A stretch of DNA of 64,000 bases from positions 48,183 to 112,182 of the forward strand of contig CAYUNE010000036.1 of assembly GCA_964446115.1 (NCBI GenBank), written 5' to 3'. This DNA is from CAYUNE01 sp964446115. GTDB taxonomy: Bacteria; Desulfobacterota; Desulfobulbia; Desulfobulbales; Desulfobulbaceae. The translations under genes were made by a program, and so were the position numbers. Position 1 is the stretch's first letter. Each line of letters starts with the position of its first letter. Below, piece by piece: positions 1 to 8,202 of this stretch. The notes below the pieces were generated by a model, which was given only the letters and a program-made list of their open reading frames with translations, ran no database searches and had not been told where the DNA came from.

Positions 1-456
1 TTCAAAGATGACAACGGCATCGGAGCTGGTCTCCATCATTTCCCGCAGTGTCTTTTCACCGGTAAGCAACCGATGTCTCACCCGGTGATACTCTACGGCG
101 GCGGCAACGGTTTGCAACAGCCGTGTTTTCGCAAAGGGCTTGCGGAAAAGAGCGTAAACTCCGGGACGGCGGTCATGGGCATCGACACCTGCGGTATGTC
201 CCACAAGGAGTATCACAGTCACTTCATCCTGATACCGCGCCGCGTGCTCCGCCACCCTGAGACCGCTCATGCCGAGGAGTTCATAATCAAGAACGGCTGC
301 GGAATATTTTTGCTTTTTTATACATTTCAGGGCCTCTGTGCCGCTGCCGCAGACATCAACCGCATATCCCGCCCCGATCAGTAAATTCCTTAAGGCCACG
401 GCTTCCACCGGCCTGTTAATCGCGATGAGAAGTGAATTGGACATATCTTGAACCAT
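1..456 (-). CDS. Receiver-domain signalling protein, N-terminal part (cut by window edge)
   Basis: The frame is open from an ATG at 456 to base 1 (152 codons) and continues beyond the window. Residues 1-125 resemble a response-regulator receiver: the usual acidic pair near the N-terminus is replaced (LLIAINRP), but a phospho-acceptor-like Asp (AAVLDYELLGMSG) and the conserved Lys (FRKPF) are present. The last visible residues (LREMMETSSDAVVIFE) look like the linker and start of a PAS domain, so the whole protein is probably a receiver-PAS regulator or hybrid kinase. No good Shine-Dalgarno precedes 456 or the alternative ATG at 444. The missing acidic pair suggests weak or altered phosphorylation, which is inference. 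Confidence 0.7.
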   Translation of the reverse strand, partial: MVQDMSNSLLIAINRPVEAVALRNLLIGAGYAVDVCGSGTEALKCIKKQKYSAAVLDYELLGMSGLRVAEHAARYQDEVTVILLVGHTAGVDAHDRRPGVYALFRKPFAKTRLLQTVAAAVEYHRVRHRLLTGEKTLREMMETSSDAVVIFE

Positions 457-487
457 ATTTGGTGAATATCAGAATAAACTGTTAGAG

Positions 488-508
488 AAAAAATCCCCAC
501 AGGGATTT
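488..508 (-). terminator. Rho-independent terminator after the HDOD-HPP operon
   Basis: A 7-bp stem (AAATCCC / GGGATTT) with a 4-base loop is followed, on the minus strand, by a run of six T. It lies downstream of the HPP gene and just before the left-edge receiver gene. Confidence 0.5.
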
Positions 509-737
509 CCCTGCCGCTACTGCAGCGATTCCCTCTGTGTTGTTTTCCTCTAATTACAAAAAGATCCGATAAAAATGTATCGAATCGGCCTACTACTGCA
601 CAATTCTTCCTTTGGCACAACAAAATATAATCTACTATTGAGATTCCTGCATGAACATTTTAGTCACGAAATAAGAAAGTGCAGAGGGATGGAAAGAGAA
701 AAAACAGCAAGAAGCAGTGGAAAGGATATTTTCGGCT

Positions 738-894
738 GTAACCGATCACAGGGCATGTAACCCCGCAGTATATCATACTTCCAAACTGTAATTGGTCACA
801 GGTGCTGCAGATTCACACGATCTCTCCCGGCCGCTATAGCCCACTATGCGGCCGGGAGAGATCGTGTGAAGATGCGGTGCCTGTGATCAATTAC
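738..894. repeat. Dispersed intergenic repeat, copy A (complete palindromic form)
   Basis: The head (738-787) contains ACCGATCACAGGG and ends ACTTCCAAACT. It is followed by an imperfect inverted repeat of about 107 bp (788-894) whose arms share GTAATTGxTCACAGG at the outside and ATCTCTCCCGGCCGC at the inside, around a 13-base loop. The same head and stem recur at 5367-5526 and 11676-11790, and an inverted truncated stem at 12075-12155. Confidence 0.8.
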
Positions 895-953
895 TTTCGG
901 CTGGTTGGTCGTGTTATCCCGTGGATACTCAGGTCTTCACAATGCGGCTGCCG

Positions 954-1697
954 TCACGAATGCGACGGGTTGGCGTGGATCATCCTCTCCGCCAAGTCTT
1001 GCCAGTATCCCCGCCTGCGATTGGTCATGCCGGCCAGAGTACCGTAATGCATGGCGATTTCCGGATCATGGGCCCAGAACGAATAGGGCAACCCCCCGAG
1101 AATGCGGTTGAAAAAAACAGCCAGGCTGATGAGCAGGATGACGGCAATGACGATTCCGGCAACCTGGCTCGGGGTGGTGAGAGACCCCATGGCCACAATC
1201 AGGGCTGTTGCCGTTGCCGGGGGGTGGTTGCATTCAAGCCATATCATTGCCAGGCTGGAAAGCCCCATGGCCAGTGAGAGAACGGCGATGGAGCCGGGGC
1301 TTGCACTTCCCGGGGCGGCAAGCGTTGAAGAAAAGAGTACCGTCCCCAGGAAAAGAGAGAAAAAACCCGCCCCGATTCCGGACAGATGGGCAAGCAATAC
1401 GGTGCGGGGCGCAGCGGAGGCGGACATGGGCATCCGGAAGAGAATAAAGGCCGAAGGTCCCAGCGGCGGAAAAAGCAACGGGAAGCTGGTGTAGTAGGCA
1501 ATGGTGGAGATAACGGCAAGGGCCAGGCTTCCCTCCACGAAGACGAAAATCCGTACCAACCTTTCAGGATGGCGCATGCGGGGCAACAGATAACGCAGTT
1601 GCAATCTGGAAAAAAACCGGATGATCCGGAAGAGGCGACCTGCCTGGGGAGCGGCGTCCGGCTGCCGGTTAGGGGCGAGGTATCCGTCTTCCATCAT
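954..1697 (-). CDS. HPP family integral membrane protein
   Basis: A 247-aa protein with a hydrophilic N-terminus (about residues 1-45) followed by four or five hydrophobic segments. It carries the two signatures that define the HPP family: PPLGPSA near the first membrane pair and the name-giving HPP in ECNHPPATATALI. Some plastid and cyanobacterial HPP members are reported to transport nitrite; the bacterial function is generally unknown. The start ATG overlaps the stop of the upstream HDOD gene by four bases (ATGA), so the two are probably translationally coupled. The family call is secure, the substrate is not. Confidence 0.9.
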   Translation of the reverse strand: MMEDGYLAPNRQPDAAPQAGRLFRIIRFFSRLQLRYLLPRMRHPERLVRIFVFVEGSLALAVISTIAYYTSFPLLFPPLGPSAFILFRMPMSASAAPRTVLLAHLSGIGAGFFSLFLGTVLFSSTLAAPGSASPGSIAVLSLAMGLSSLAMIWLECNHPPATATALIVAMGSLTTPSQVAGIVIAVILLISLAVFFNRILGGLPYSFWAHDPEIAMHYGTLAGMTNRRRGYWQDLAERMIHANPSHS

Positions 1698-2653
1698 TGT
1701 ACCGCATCCGTTTGGGTCATCGCCATCCGCACCGATTCCAGCGCCGGAATCGTCTCCGGCCGATCCAGGCCCATGAGACTGCAGATATCCAGAAAACCTT
1801 GCTCCGCCGCAAAAAGAATCCGTTCCAGCTCGGCCGGCGCGATTCCCATGGTGGCATGAACCCGGTGAAGAAAATTGCCCGTCCGCCCCTCTTGTTGATG
1901 CAGAGAGGCGGGAAGCAGGGAGGCGACCATCAACGGCAGGGCAATGGTCCCCTCCAGCTGCAGCTCGTCGATCAACTGCGGATCGCTGTTATGGATACCC
2001 ACAAAGCAGACCAGCTGCTCGGGAAAATTCCAGGTCTGCAGAATCCAGGCGCCGGCCTGGGCATGATTCCATCCAAAGTGGCTGTTTTCGATTTGCGAGA
2101 GTCGTCGATCCCCCTCCATCCACTCCTGCACCACCGGACGGTAATACTCCGTCCACTTGGTCAGCAGGACCGGCAGAGCCACGTCGGCAATCAACATGGC
2201 GGTAAAGGCATCGTCAAGATACTGCGGACAGTAATGGGAGGCCAATCCCCGGGCGACCAGAGCCCGAACCAGGGAATCCCCCCAGAATGCCTTGTGGTTG
2301 AAAATCTCCTCCGCCGGCCGCGGCACGGAGTTCACCGTAACGTAAGAAAGGGCCACGGCGCGAACATGATCAAGCCCCAAAAGACTGACGGCATGCCGGA
2401 TGGAGAGAACCGGGGAGCGCAGGGCAAAAAGAGAGGAGTTGACGGTTTTGAGAATCCGGGTTGAAATTTCCGGCATGGAGCCGATGAGGCCTGCGATCTC
2501 CTCCATGCCTGCCTCGGGTTTGTTCAGCTCCTCAATCAACCGCACCGCAGCCGGTTCAAGCGGCACCATGTTGATTTCGCGAAACAGGACCTCGAACTTG
2601 CCGCCGGCAATGGCGGCGTGGCGACGGATACGCTGAAACAGTGAAAACGGCAC
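1694..2653 (-). CDS. HDOD domain protein
   Basis: A 319-aa protein that is almost entirely an HDOD domain: the N-terminal helical part has LPLEPAA-type and MPEISTRILKTVNSS motifs, then IRHAVSLLGLDHVRAVALSY, typical of the family. HDOD proteins are HD-superfamily relatives that usually lack the metal-binding residues and act in signalling, often next to c-di-GMP or chemotaxis systems. The start is GTG at 2653, chosen because a good ribosome-binding site (GGGAGG) lies five bases upstream. It is first in a two-gene operon with the HPP membrane protein. The exact role is unknown. Confidence 0.88.
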   Translation of the reverse strand: MPFSLFQRIRRHAAIAGGKFEVLFREINMVPLEPAAVRLIEELNKPEAGMEEIAGLIGSMPEISTRILKTVNSSLFALRSPVLSIRHAVSLLGLDHVRAVALSYVTVNSVPRPAEEIFNHKAFWGDSLVRALVARGLASHYCPQYLDDAFTAMLIADVALPVLLTKWTEYYRPVVQEWMEGDRRLSQIENSHFGWNHAQAGAWILQTWNFPEQLVCFVGIHNSDPQLIDELQLEGTIALPLMVASLLPASLHQQEGRTGNFLHRVHATMGIAPAELERILFAAEQGFLDICSLMGLDRPETIPALESVRMAMTQTDAVQ

Positions 2654-2844
2654 ATTGCCTCCCGACTGCGTTGAATATTATCTGTTGGCAAATGAAAATT
2701 CTCTCCAGAAACCTTCCCGGGCAACGGAAGCAAGAAAATCTCTCCCTTTGCTCCTAGCGATTATTATATATGGTCCGGCGCCAAGAGTGAATTTCTTCCT
2801 GCAGAACAGGAGCATTTCCGCTTTACCGGAACGGATACACCGGG

Positions 2845-3594
2845 TTATCGGCAACAGGAGGAAACAGCGGCTTCGACGCAGTCGAGAAAGTTGTTGATGA
2901 AGAGTTGAAACTCAAAGGCCAGTATCTCCCGGTCCGCTTCAGCCTCCCTGACGATGGATCCGTCGGTTCCCCGTCCATTGGGCAGTCCGGCAAGCCAGTC
3001 GCGGTCATGGGCGACCCAGCGCTTGACATCGTCGGGATCGGCTGCATGGTTATCGGACTGGACGCCGATGATCTGGGGCCGGCCGACAACGGAGAAGGCC
3101 TCGACCGCGCATTGGTCGGAATATGCCAGGAGTTCGAGTCCCTGGGGCAAGGGAGTCTTCACTGCCTGACCATGCCATTTAAAGAGCTTGAAACCGTTCT
3201 TAAGCCCCCGAAAGATCGGATGCGCCCTTCCCGCTTCGGTCAAGGTGGAGTCTATCACCCCAACGCTGAGCATGGGATTCGGTCCGATCTCGGCCCCCAG
3301 GGCATCACCCAGCAACTGATGCCCGAGACAGAAACCGAGACAGGGCTTTGCCGTTTTCAGCCATTCCCGGATCAACTCTTTTTCCCGCCGCAAAAAGGGA
3401 TATTTATCCTCCTCGTGCACATTGGGAGGGCCGCCCAGGATAATCAGGCCGTCATAGGCCGTCAGTTCGGGAATCGCCTCTTCCCAGACGCGGATCACCC
3501 GTCTCTCCACACCACGGGCGGCCAGGTTCTTTTCAAGCAGTTTCCCGGGCCGTTCCCAGTCCACATGTTCAAATATGACCAGTCGTACACTCAT
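2845..3594 (-). CDS. Class I glutamine amidotransferase-like protein with displaced catalytic His
   Basis: A 249-aa GATase1 fold similar to the GMP-synthase-like glutamine amidotransferases. The nucleophile elbow is intact (GFCLGHQLL, Cys89) and the oxyanion strand LIILGGPP is present. The usual QFHPE motif carrying catalytic His and Glu is replaced by VQSDNHA (about 178-184), so the His is shifted by two residues and the Glu is gone. Activity is therefore uncertain. I start at the ATG at 3594 because GAGGTG lies six bases upstream; in-frame GTG/ATG codons at 3603 and 3600 are too close to that site. It stands alone; the substrate cannot be told. Confidence 0.8.
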   Translation of the reverse strand: MSVRLVIFEHVDWERPGKLLEKNLAARGVERRVIRVWEEAIPELTAYDGLIILGGPPNVHEEDKYPFLRREKELIREWLKTAKPCLGFCLGHQLLGDALGAEIGPNPMLSVGVIDSTLTEAGRAHPIFRGLKNGFKLFKWHGQAVKTPLPQGLELLAYSDQCAVEAFSVVGRPQIIGVQSDNHAADPDDVKRWVAHDRDWLAGLPNGRGTDGSIVREAEADREILAFEFQLFINNFLDCVEAAVSSCCR

Positions 3595-3929
3595 GCTCAT
3601 CACCTCGTTTCAGCTGTTTGCCATTGAAGAAAACCCTGGTCGCTGGTATGGTTATGGCATATCAGTTGACAACCAGCAGACCACTCACATGAACGAACCA
3701 CTTGCGGCGGCCGCAACAATGCACACATACCCGAAATTGCCGCAGGAGGCCAACGCAATATTTACCCTTCCAGCCCACCGAACCACTCTCTGTCACTCTT
3801 GACTGAAGATTTTAGACGGAACAACCGATATATCTCCATGGATCGATCTCCATCGTCCCGACAATGCCCCGGCCGGCCGCTTTGTACCGGCTGACCTGAG
3901 AGCGGAAAGAGACAAAGAGAAGAACAGCT
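3595..3929. other. Intergenic region, no feature recognised
   Basis: This is a 335-base gap between the divergent amidotransferase-like gene and the small membrane protein gene. It presumably holds both promoters, but I see no clear promoter hexamers, hairpin or credible gene. Short open frames here have no family features. Confidence 0.4.
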
Positions 3930-4268
3930 ATGATTTTCACCGGAATATTGCAGCTGCCGGCCCAGTGGATCCGGCAGACAGGGATCCCGGAACAGCTGGA
4001 TACGGTCGATGCCGCCGGTCTGTTCACCAATCCCTGGTTCATCATCCCCTTCGCCCTTTTGATGGGTTATTTCATCTACAAACAGGCCTTCAGGGATATC
4101 ATTATCTTTTCCCTGCTCCTTGGCATCTGGTACGCCTCGGGAACCGAATATATGCAGACCCTCATCGTCGACGGTGAACTGCAGCTCGACAAGGTGTTGC
4201 CGGTCATGGTCGGCGGTGCCGCCACCCTCGCCCTGATCATCTACCTGTTATTCGGACGCAACAACTGA
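3930..4268 (+). CDS. Small membrane protein of unknown function
   Basis: A 112-aa protein with three hydrophobic segments (about residues 37-50, 56-68 and 92-108). A GAGAAG ribosome-binding site precedes the ATG. It lies 44 bases upstream of the CNBD-DUF4388 regulator in the same direction, so the two are likely co-transcribed. No family is recognised; regular hydrophobic spacing and codon use make it a real gene. Confidence 0.65.
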   Translation: MIFTGILQLPAQWIRQTGIPEQLDTVDAAGLFTNPWFIIPFALLMGYFIYKQAFRDIIIFSLLLGIWYASGTEYMQTLIVDGELQLDKVLPVMVGGAATLALIIYLLFGRNN

Positions 4269-4312
4269 AGCGGAATCGGATCATTCCAGCAACCGACACC
4301 CGGACATCTTCC

Positions 4313-5389
4313 ATGACAAGCCGCGACGCCGTTTTCGTCATCACCGAAGAGATACGCTGCCCACTCTACCGGGTGGGAGAAAAACTGATCGTCGAAAACT
4401 CCGCCCTTACCCTGCCGGAGGCCAAACCCGCCTGCCTCATGCTCATTGGAAAAATCCTCGACATCACCCGGCAAGGAGGGGACGGGTATGAACACTATTC
4501 CCCCCGGGGATTGCGAAAAAGTCGGTTCGAATGCGGCGGCTGCACCGGCCTGATCAGATTCGAATTCAAAAAGGAAAAAGAATTCGCCACCCTGCAGATG
4601 AAGCTTCTGGCCGTGGACCGCCGACGCCGCCGGGCCGATAACTGGAAGAAATTCTACAAACAACTGCGCAAGGTGGAGGTGTTCAGATCCCTTGATAACG
4701 ATAAGCTCTGGGACCTGACGACCATGCTGAAAATACGCGAGTATGAACAAAACGGTGTCATCATGCAACGGGGCGAGCCCGCCTCCCATCTCTTTATCCT
4801 GCTTTCCGGCCGTGCTGCGGTGGTGGACGATTCGGGCGCCATTATCTCAGAACTGGAGGAAGGGGAAATTTTCGGAGAGATGAGCCTGCTCTCCGGGGAA
4901 CCGGTCACCACCACCGTCACCGGCATCACCCCCACCAGTCTCGCCCTGCTCACCAGTGCGAATTTCAAGCACACCCTCAACAAGTATCCCGTACTCCAGG
5001 TTTTCTTCTACCGGTTACTGGTGGATCGGGTTAAACGCAACAACATGGCAAGGTCCGCCCCCATCAGCTCCGGAATGAAGGGCAGTCTCGCAGACATCCT
5101 TCCCGTGGAACTCTTTCAAATGATCAATAACGCACAGAAAAGCGGCCGCCTGGAGCTGTTTTTCAACGACACCAAGGCCTTTTTCTCCTTTAACGAGGGC
5201 GAGCTGGTTCTGGCGCGCTATGGAGAACTGCACGGCAAGGAGGCCTTCTTCGCCGTACTCGGCAAGAGTGAAGGAGAGTTTTCCTATACCTCGGGACTCT
5301 CTCCCCGGGAACAGGAACTGCCGGTCATCGCCGGCTTCATGATCCTCATTATGGAGGGAATGAAACGTAGCCGGTCACAGGGTATGTAA
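4313..5389 (+). CDS. Cyclic-nucleotide-binding-like / DUF4388 (PATAN) regulator
   Basis: A 358-aa protein in three parts. Residues 1-110 form an N-terminal domain with C16, C41, C74 and C77, the last two as CGGC, possibly metal-binding. Residues 120-240 are a CRP-type cyclic-nucleotide-binding fold (FRSLDNDKLWDL, EIFGEMSLLSGEP). Residues 255-345 are a DUF4388/PATAN domain (GSLADILPVELFQMINNAQKSGRLEL), common in deltaproteobacterial signalling proteins. The phosphate-binding cassette lacks the usual Arg (VTTTV in place of R-S/T-A), so cAMP binding is doubtful. There is no DNA-binding helix-turn-helix. The last residues (RSRSQGM) and the stop are encoded by dispersed repeat copy B. Confidence 0.82.
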   Translation: MTSRDAVFVITEEIRCPLYRVGEKLIVENSALTLPEAKPACLMLIGKILDITRQGGDGYEHYSPRGLRKSRFECGGCTGLIRFEFKKEKEFATLQMKLLAVDRRRRRADNWKKFYKQLRKVEVFRSLDNDKLWDLTTMLKIREYEQNGVIMQRGEPASHLFILLSGRAAVVDDSGAIISELEEGEIFGEMSLLSGEPVTTTVTGITPTSLALLTSANFKHTLNKYPVLQVFFYRLLVDRVKRNNMARSAPISSGMKGSLADILPVELFQMINNAQKSGRLELFFNDTKAFFSFNEGELVLARYGELHGKEAFFAVLGKSEGEFSYTSGLSPREQELPVIAGFMILIMEGMKRSRSQGM

Positions 5390-5526
5390 CCCCGCGCTAC
5401 ATCTTACTTCCAAACTGTGACTGGTCACAGGTGCTGCAGATTTGCCTAGACCTCTCCCGGCCGCCATAGCCCCGCTATGCGGCCAGGGGAGATGTAAGCA
5501 TAGATGCGGTGATTGTGATCAATTAC
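5367..5526. repeat. Dispersed intergenic repeat, copy B (overlaps a CDS end)
   Basis: This copy has the same order as copy A: head (CCGGTCACAGGGTATGTAAC), ACTTCCAAACT, then an imperfect inverted repeat with CTGGTCACAGGTGCTGCAG on the left and GTGATCAATTAC on the right. The inner stem is less perfect than in copy A. Its first 23 bases are the final codons and stop of the CNBD-DUF4388 gene. Confidence 0.78.
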
Positions 5527-5565
5527 GATGAAACGCCTGGATACGGAGAGCGGCTGAAGATACCC

Positions 5566-6804
5566 CTAACGGTCCATCGCCTGGAAAATAAGACAGGCAT
5601 TGGTACCGCCGAAGCCGTAACTGTTTGACATGACCCGGTGCAGCTTCTTTTCTTTCAGACGGGTGACAATGGGCATGTCCGCGGCGGCCGGGTCAATGCG
5701 GTCGATATTGGCCGAGGCGGCAATAAAGTCATTTTCCAGCATCAGCAGTGAGTAGATGGCCTCATGCACGCCGGCAGCCCCCAGAGAGTGACCGGACAGG
5801 GATTTGGTGGAACTGATATCCGGCACCTCGGTGCCGAAAACCTCGCCGATGGCCTTGAGCTCGACGATATCCCCGATGGGTGTTCCGGTGCCATGGGCGT
5901 TGATATAATCGATCTTCCCGTTGTCAACCATCTCCCATGCCTGGCGCATACAGCGCACAGCCCCCTCCCCCGACGGCGTGACCATCTCGTAACCGTCGGC
6001 AGTGGCCCCGTAACCCACCAATTCGGCGTAGATATGGGCGCCACGGGCCCTGGCGTGCTCCATTTCTTCCAGAACAACGATACCGGCGCCGTTGGCAACG
6101 ACAAAGCCTGCCCTGTCAACGTCGTAAGGCCGCGATGCCGCCGGTGGATCGTGGTTGAAATTCTGGGCCAGCGCTCCCATGGCATCGAACATGCAAGTCT
6201 GGGTCCAGTGTTCCTCGTCACTGCCGCCGGCAAAGACGATATCCTGTTTACCCAGACCGATCAATTCCATGCCGTTTCCGATGCAGTGGGCACCGGTTGA
6301 ACAGGCCGAGGAGATCGAATAACAGGTTCCCTTGATCCGAAAAGGAGCGGTCAGGCAGGCGGAAACCGTACTGCTCATGGTTCGGGGGACCATGAAGGGG
6401 CTGAGGCGGCGGATACCCCGCCGGCGGATGATATCGGCGGTAGCCACCACATTTTCCGCCGAGGTGCCGCCGGAACCGATGATCAGCCCGGTACGCGGCT
6501 GCGAGACCAGGTGATCGGGCAAGCCGGCATCGTCAATGGCCTGCTGCATGGCCAGATAGCCAAAGGCGGCGGCATCGCCCATGAACCGCCGTTTCTTCTT
6601 GTCAAAGTGCTCCTCGAGCCTGATGGTGGTAAAGCTGCCCACCTGGGAACGCAACCCCAGTTCGCGATACTCCTCCTGAAAGGTTATACCGGATCTACCG
6701 TTGCGCAGGGAAGTGAGGACCTCTTCCTTGCTGTCGCCCAACGGCGAAATGATACCGATTCCGGTGATGACTACGCGACGTATGTTTTTCAAAATCAATC
6801 CCAC
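5566..6804 (-). CDS. fabB: Beta-ketoacyl-ACP synthase I-like (FabB)
   Basis: A 412-aa condensing enzyme of fatty-acid synthesis that extends acyl-ACP with malonyl-ACP in the cytoplasm. The catalytic triad is complete: Cys168 in SSACSTGAHCIG, His304 in NAHGTGTP and His339 in LSGHSLGAAG, with Lys334 before it. The region after the nucleophile (IGNGMELIGLGKQDIVFAGG) and the end (VMSNSYGFGGTNA) follow E. coli FabB more closely than FabF. FabB normally works with FabA in unsaturated fatty-acid synthesis; no fabA is in the window. The reading starts at a GTG (6804) with no clear ribosome-binding site, so the start is uncertain by a few codons. Confidence 0.9.
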   Translation of the reverse strand: MGLILKNIRRVVITGIGIISPLGDSKEEVLTSLRNGRSGITFQEEYRELGLRSQVGSFTTIRLEEHFDKKKRRFMGDAAAFGYLAMQQAIDDAGLPDHLVSQPRTGLIIGSGGTSAENVVATADIIRRRGIRRLSPFMVPRTMSSTVSACLTAPFRIKGTCYSISSACSTGAHCIGNGMELIGLGKQDIVFAGGSDEEHWTQTCMFDAMGALAQNFNHDPPAASRPYDVDRAGFVVANGAGIVVLEEMEHARARGAHIYAELVGYGATADGYEMVTPSGEGAVRCMRQAWEMVDNGKIDYINAHGTGTPIGDIVELKAIGEVFGTEVPDISSTKSLSGHSLGAAGVHEAIYSLLMLENDFIAASANIDRIDPAAADMPIVTRLKEKKLHRVMSNSYGFGGTNACLIFQAMDR

Positions 6805-6907
6805 TGGTTGAAAAAAAAAGTGATGCCGTCAACTACAAAAAAACAGATTTATCTTGAGAATTCAATCTATTTCACCGCTTTCCCCTGGATTTTCACTCCA
6901 TCCCGGG

Positions 6908-6937
6908 TATAATGAAGGCCGCCGAACCAACGGCGGC
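6908..6937 (+). promoter_or_regulatory. Probable ferritin promoter -10 and 5'-leader hairpin
   Basis: A consensus -10 hexamer TATAAT at 6908-6913 has only a weak -35 partner (CTGGAT) 17 bases upstream. A 7-bp inverted repeat (GCCGCCG / CGGCGGC, 6918-6937) follows at about the start of the transcript. The ferritin ATG is 72 bases after the -10 box. Any regulatory role of the hairpin is a guess. Confidence 0.45.
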
Positions 6938-6984
6938 ACCCGGGGGCTTGGGATCACCTTTTTTTGTAATCTTACGAGGTTATC

Positions 6985-7491
6985 ATGCTTAACATAACGA
7001 TGGAAAACGCGCTTAACAAACAGGTCAATGCCGAGTTCTACTCATCCTACCTCTACCTGGCCATGGAATCATACTTCCAGTCCCTCAACCTGCAGGGATT
7101 CGCCACCTGGATGCAGGGCCAGGTCCAGGAAGAAATCCATCATGCCATGAAATTCTATAAGTATATCCACGAACGCGGCGGCAAAGTGGTGCTGGCCGGC
7201 ATTGACCGGCCCGAATCCTCCTGGGAATCCCCCTATCACGCCTTTGAACATATCCTCTCCCACGAACAGACGGTTACCGGTCTCATCAATAACCTCATGG
7301 AACAGGCCATGGCGGTCAAGGATCACGCCACCCAGATCTTTTTGCAGTGGTTTGTCACCGAGCAGGTGGAGGAAGAAGATACGGTGAACGGCATCGTCAA
7401 CAAACTGAAACTGATCGGCGACAACCCCTCCGGCCTCTTTCTCCTCGATGCCGAACTGGGCAAACGCACCTTTACCGTACCAGACCGATAG
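6985..7491 (+). CDS. ftnA: Bacterial non-haem ferritin
   Basis: A 168-aa four-helix-bundle ferritin that oxidises Fe(II) and stores iron as a cytoplasmic 24-mer. The ferroxidase ligands are visible: NAEFYSSYLYL (Glu17 region), QEEIHHAMKF (the E-x-x-H pair) and the later EQVEEEDTV. Length and order match the FtnA type and there is no haem-binding Met of bacterioferritins. An ACGAGGT ribosome-binding site lies just before the ATG. It is followed after nine bases by the DVU0298-type gene, so they may share a transcript. Confidence 0.95.
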   Translation: MLNITMENALNKQVNAEFYSSYLYLAMESYFQSLNLQGFATWMQGQVQEEIHHAMKFYKYIHERGGKVVLAGIDRPESSWESPYHAFEHILSHEQTVTGLINNLMEQAMAVKDHATQIFLQWFVTEQVEEEDTVNGIVNKLKLIGDNPSGLFLLDAELGKRTFTVPDR

Positions 7492-7500
7492 ACAGAGAAA

Positions 7501-8202
7501 ATGGGCACCCGTGCTATCAAAAAACAGGTCCGGAAAATCCTCGCCCAGCCCGACCTGGACAAACTGCTGGATGATTTACACCAATTCCCCGAAAAAGAAC
7601 TGATCAATGCCCTCTTTTTCTCCCTTTACGGTACCGACGAGCTTATCAGTCGGCATGCGGTATCCGCCATGGGAGAAGCCATTGCGCGATTGGCTCACCA
7701 GGAGATGGAGGAGGCCAGAATAATCATGCGACGTCTTCTCTGGAGCCTCAACGACGAATCGGGAGGGATCGGCTGGGGAGCCCCGGAATCCATGGCAGAG
7801 GCCATGTATCATCATGACGGGCTGGCCCGGGAGTATATCCACATGCTGGTTTCATACACCCGGGAAGACGGCGAAGAGGAGTGGCAGGACGGCAACTACC
7901 TGGAACATGAGGCGCTGCAGCGCGGCCTGCTCTGGGGCATCGGTCGCCTGGCCCGCAAAAGAAGAGCCGGATTGATTGAAAACGGCATTCTTGACAGCCT
8001 GCCGCCCTATGCGGAGTCAACCGATGCGGTCATCCGCGGACTCACGGCCTGGGCCCTGGGGCGTCTCGGTGCCGCCGAAACCGCGGCAACCATAAAGAAC
8101 CTCGCCGATGACCCGGCAACCCTCCGTCTCTACCACCACGGCGCCATTGTCACCACAAGCGTTGGTGAGCTTGCCCGCCGGGCTCTGGACCAACTCCAAT
8201 GA
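7501..8202 (+). CDS. HEAT-repeat-like protein, DVU0298 family
   Basis: A 233-aa alpha-helical repeat protein. The segment RRLLWSLNDESGGIGWGAPE (about residues 79-98) is characteristic of the DVU0298 family found in sulfate reducers and relatives, whose function is unknown. The C-terminal third (ALGRLGAAETAATIKNLADD) looks like a HEAT repeat. It lies between ferritin and a nitrilase-type gene and overlaps the latter by four bases (ATGA), indicating translational coupling. Probably a binding or scaffold protein. Confidence 0.8.
   Translation: MGTRAIKKQVRKILAQPDLDKLLDDLHQFPEKELINALFFSLYGTDELISRHAVSAMGEAIARLAHQEMEEARIIMRRLLWSLNDESGGIGWGAPESMAEAMYHHDGLAREYIHMLVSYTREDGEEEWQDGNYLEHEALQRGLLWGIGRLARKRRAGLIENGILDSLPPYAESTDAVIRGLTAWALGRLGAAETAATIKNLADDPATLRLYHHGAIVTTSVGELARRALDQLQ

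Larger units (their letters stand above)
457..953. other. Intergenic region with terminator and repeat copy A
   Basis: No convincing gene lies in these 497 bases. They hold a minus-strand terminator near 488-508 and a dispersed palindromic repeat at 738-894. The short open frames here have no family resemblance, and one ends inside the repeat. The segment 510-737 is AT-richer and shows nothing recognisable. Confidence 0.6.

Noticed and set aside
575..760. A 61-codon open frame
   Set aside because: No ribosome-binding site or family match; it ends in repeat copy A and is probably chance.
738..894. The palindromic repeats read as CRISPR units
   Set aside because: Copies are far apart and not arranged as regular repeats with unique spacers; no cas genes are present.
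738..894. The palindromic repeats read as simple transcription terminators
   Set aside because: No T run follows the stems, the copies occur in both orientations, and they extend well beyond the hairpin with conserved non-palindromic sequence.
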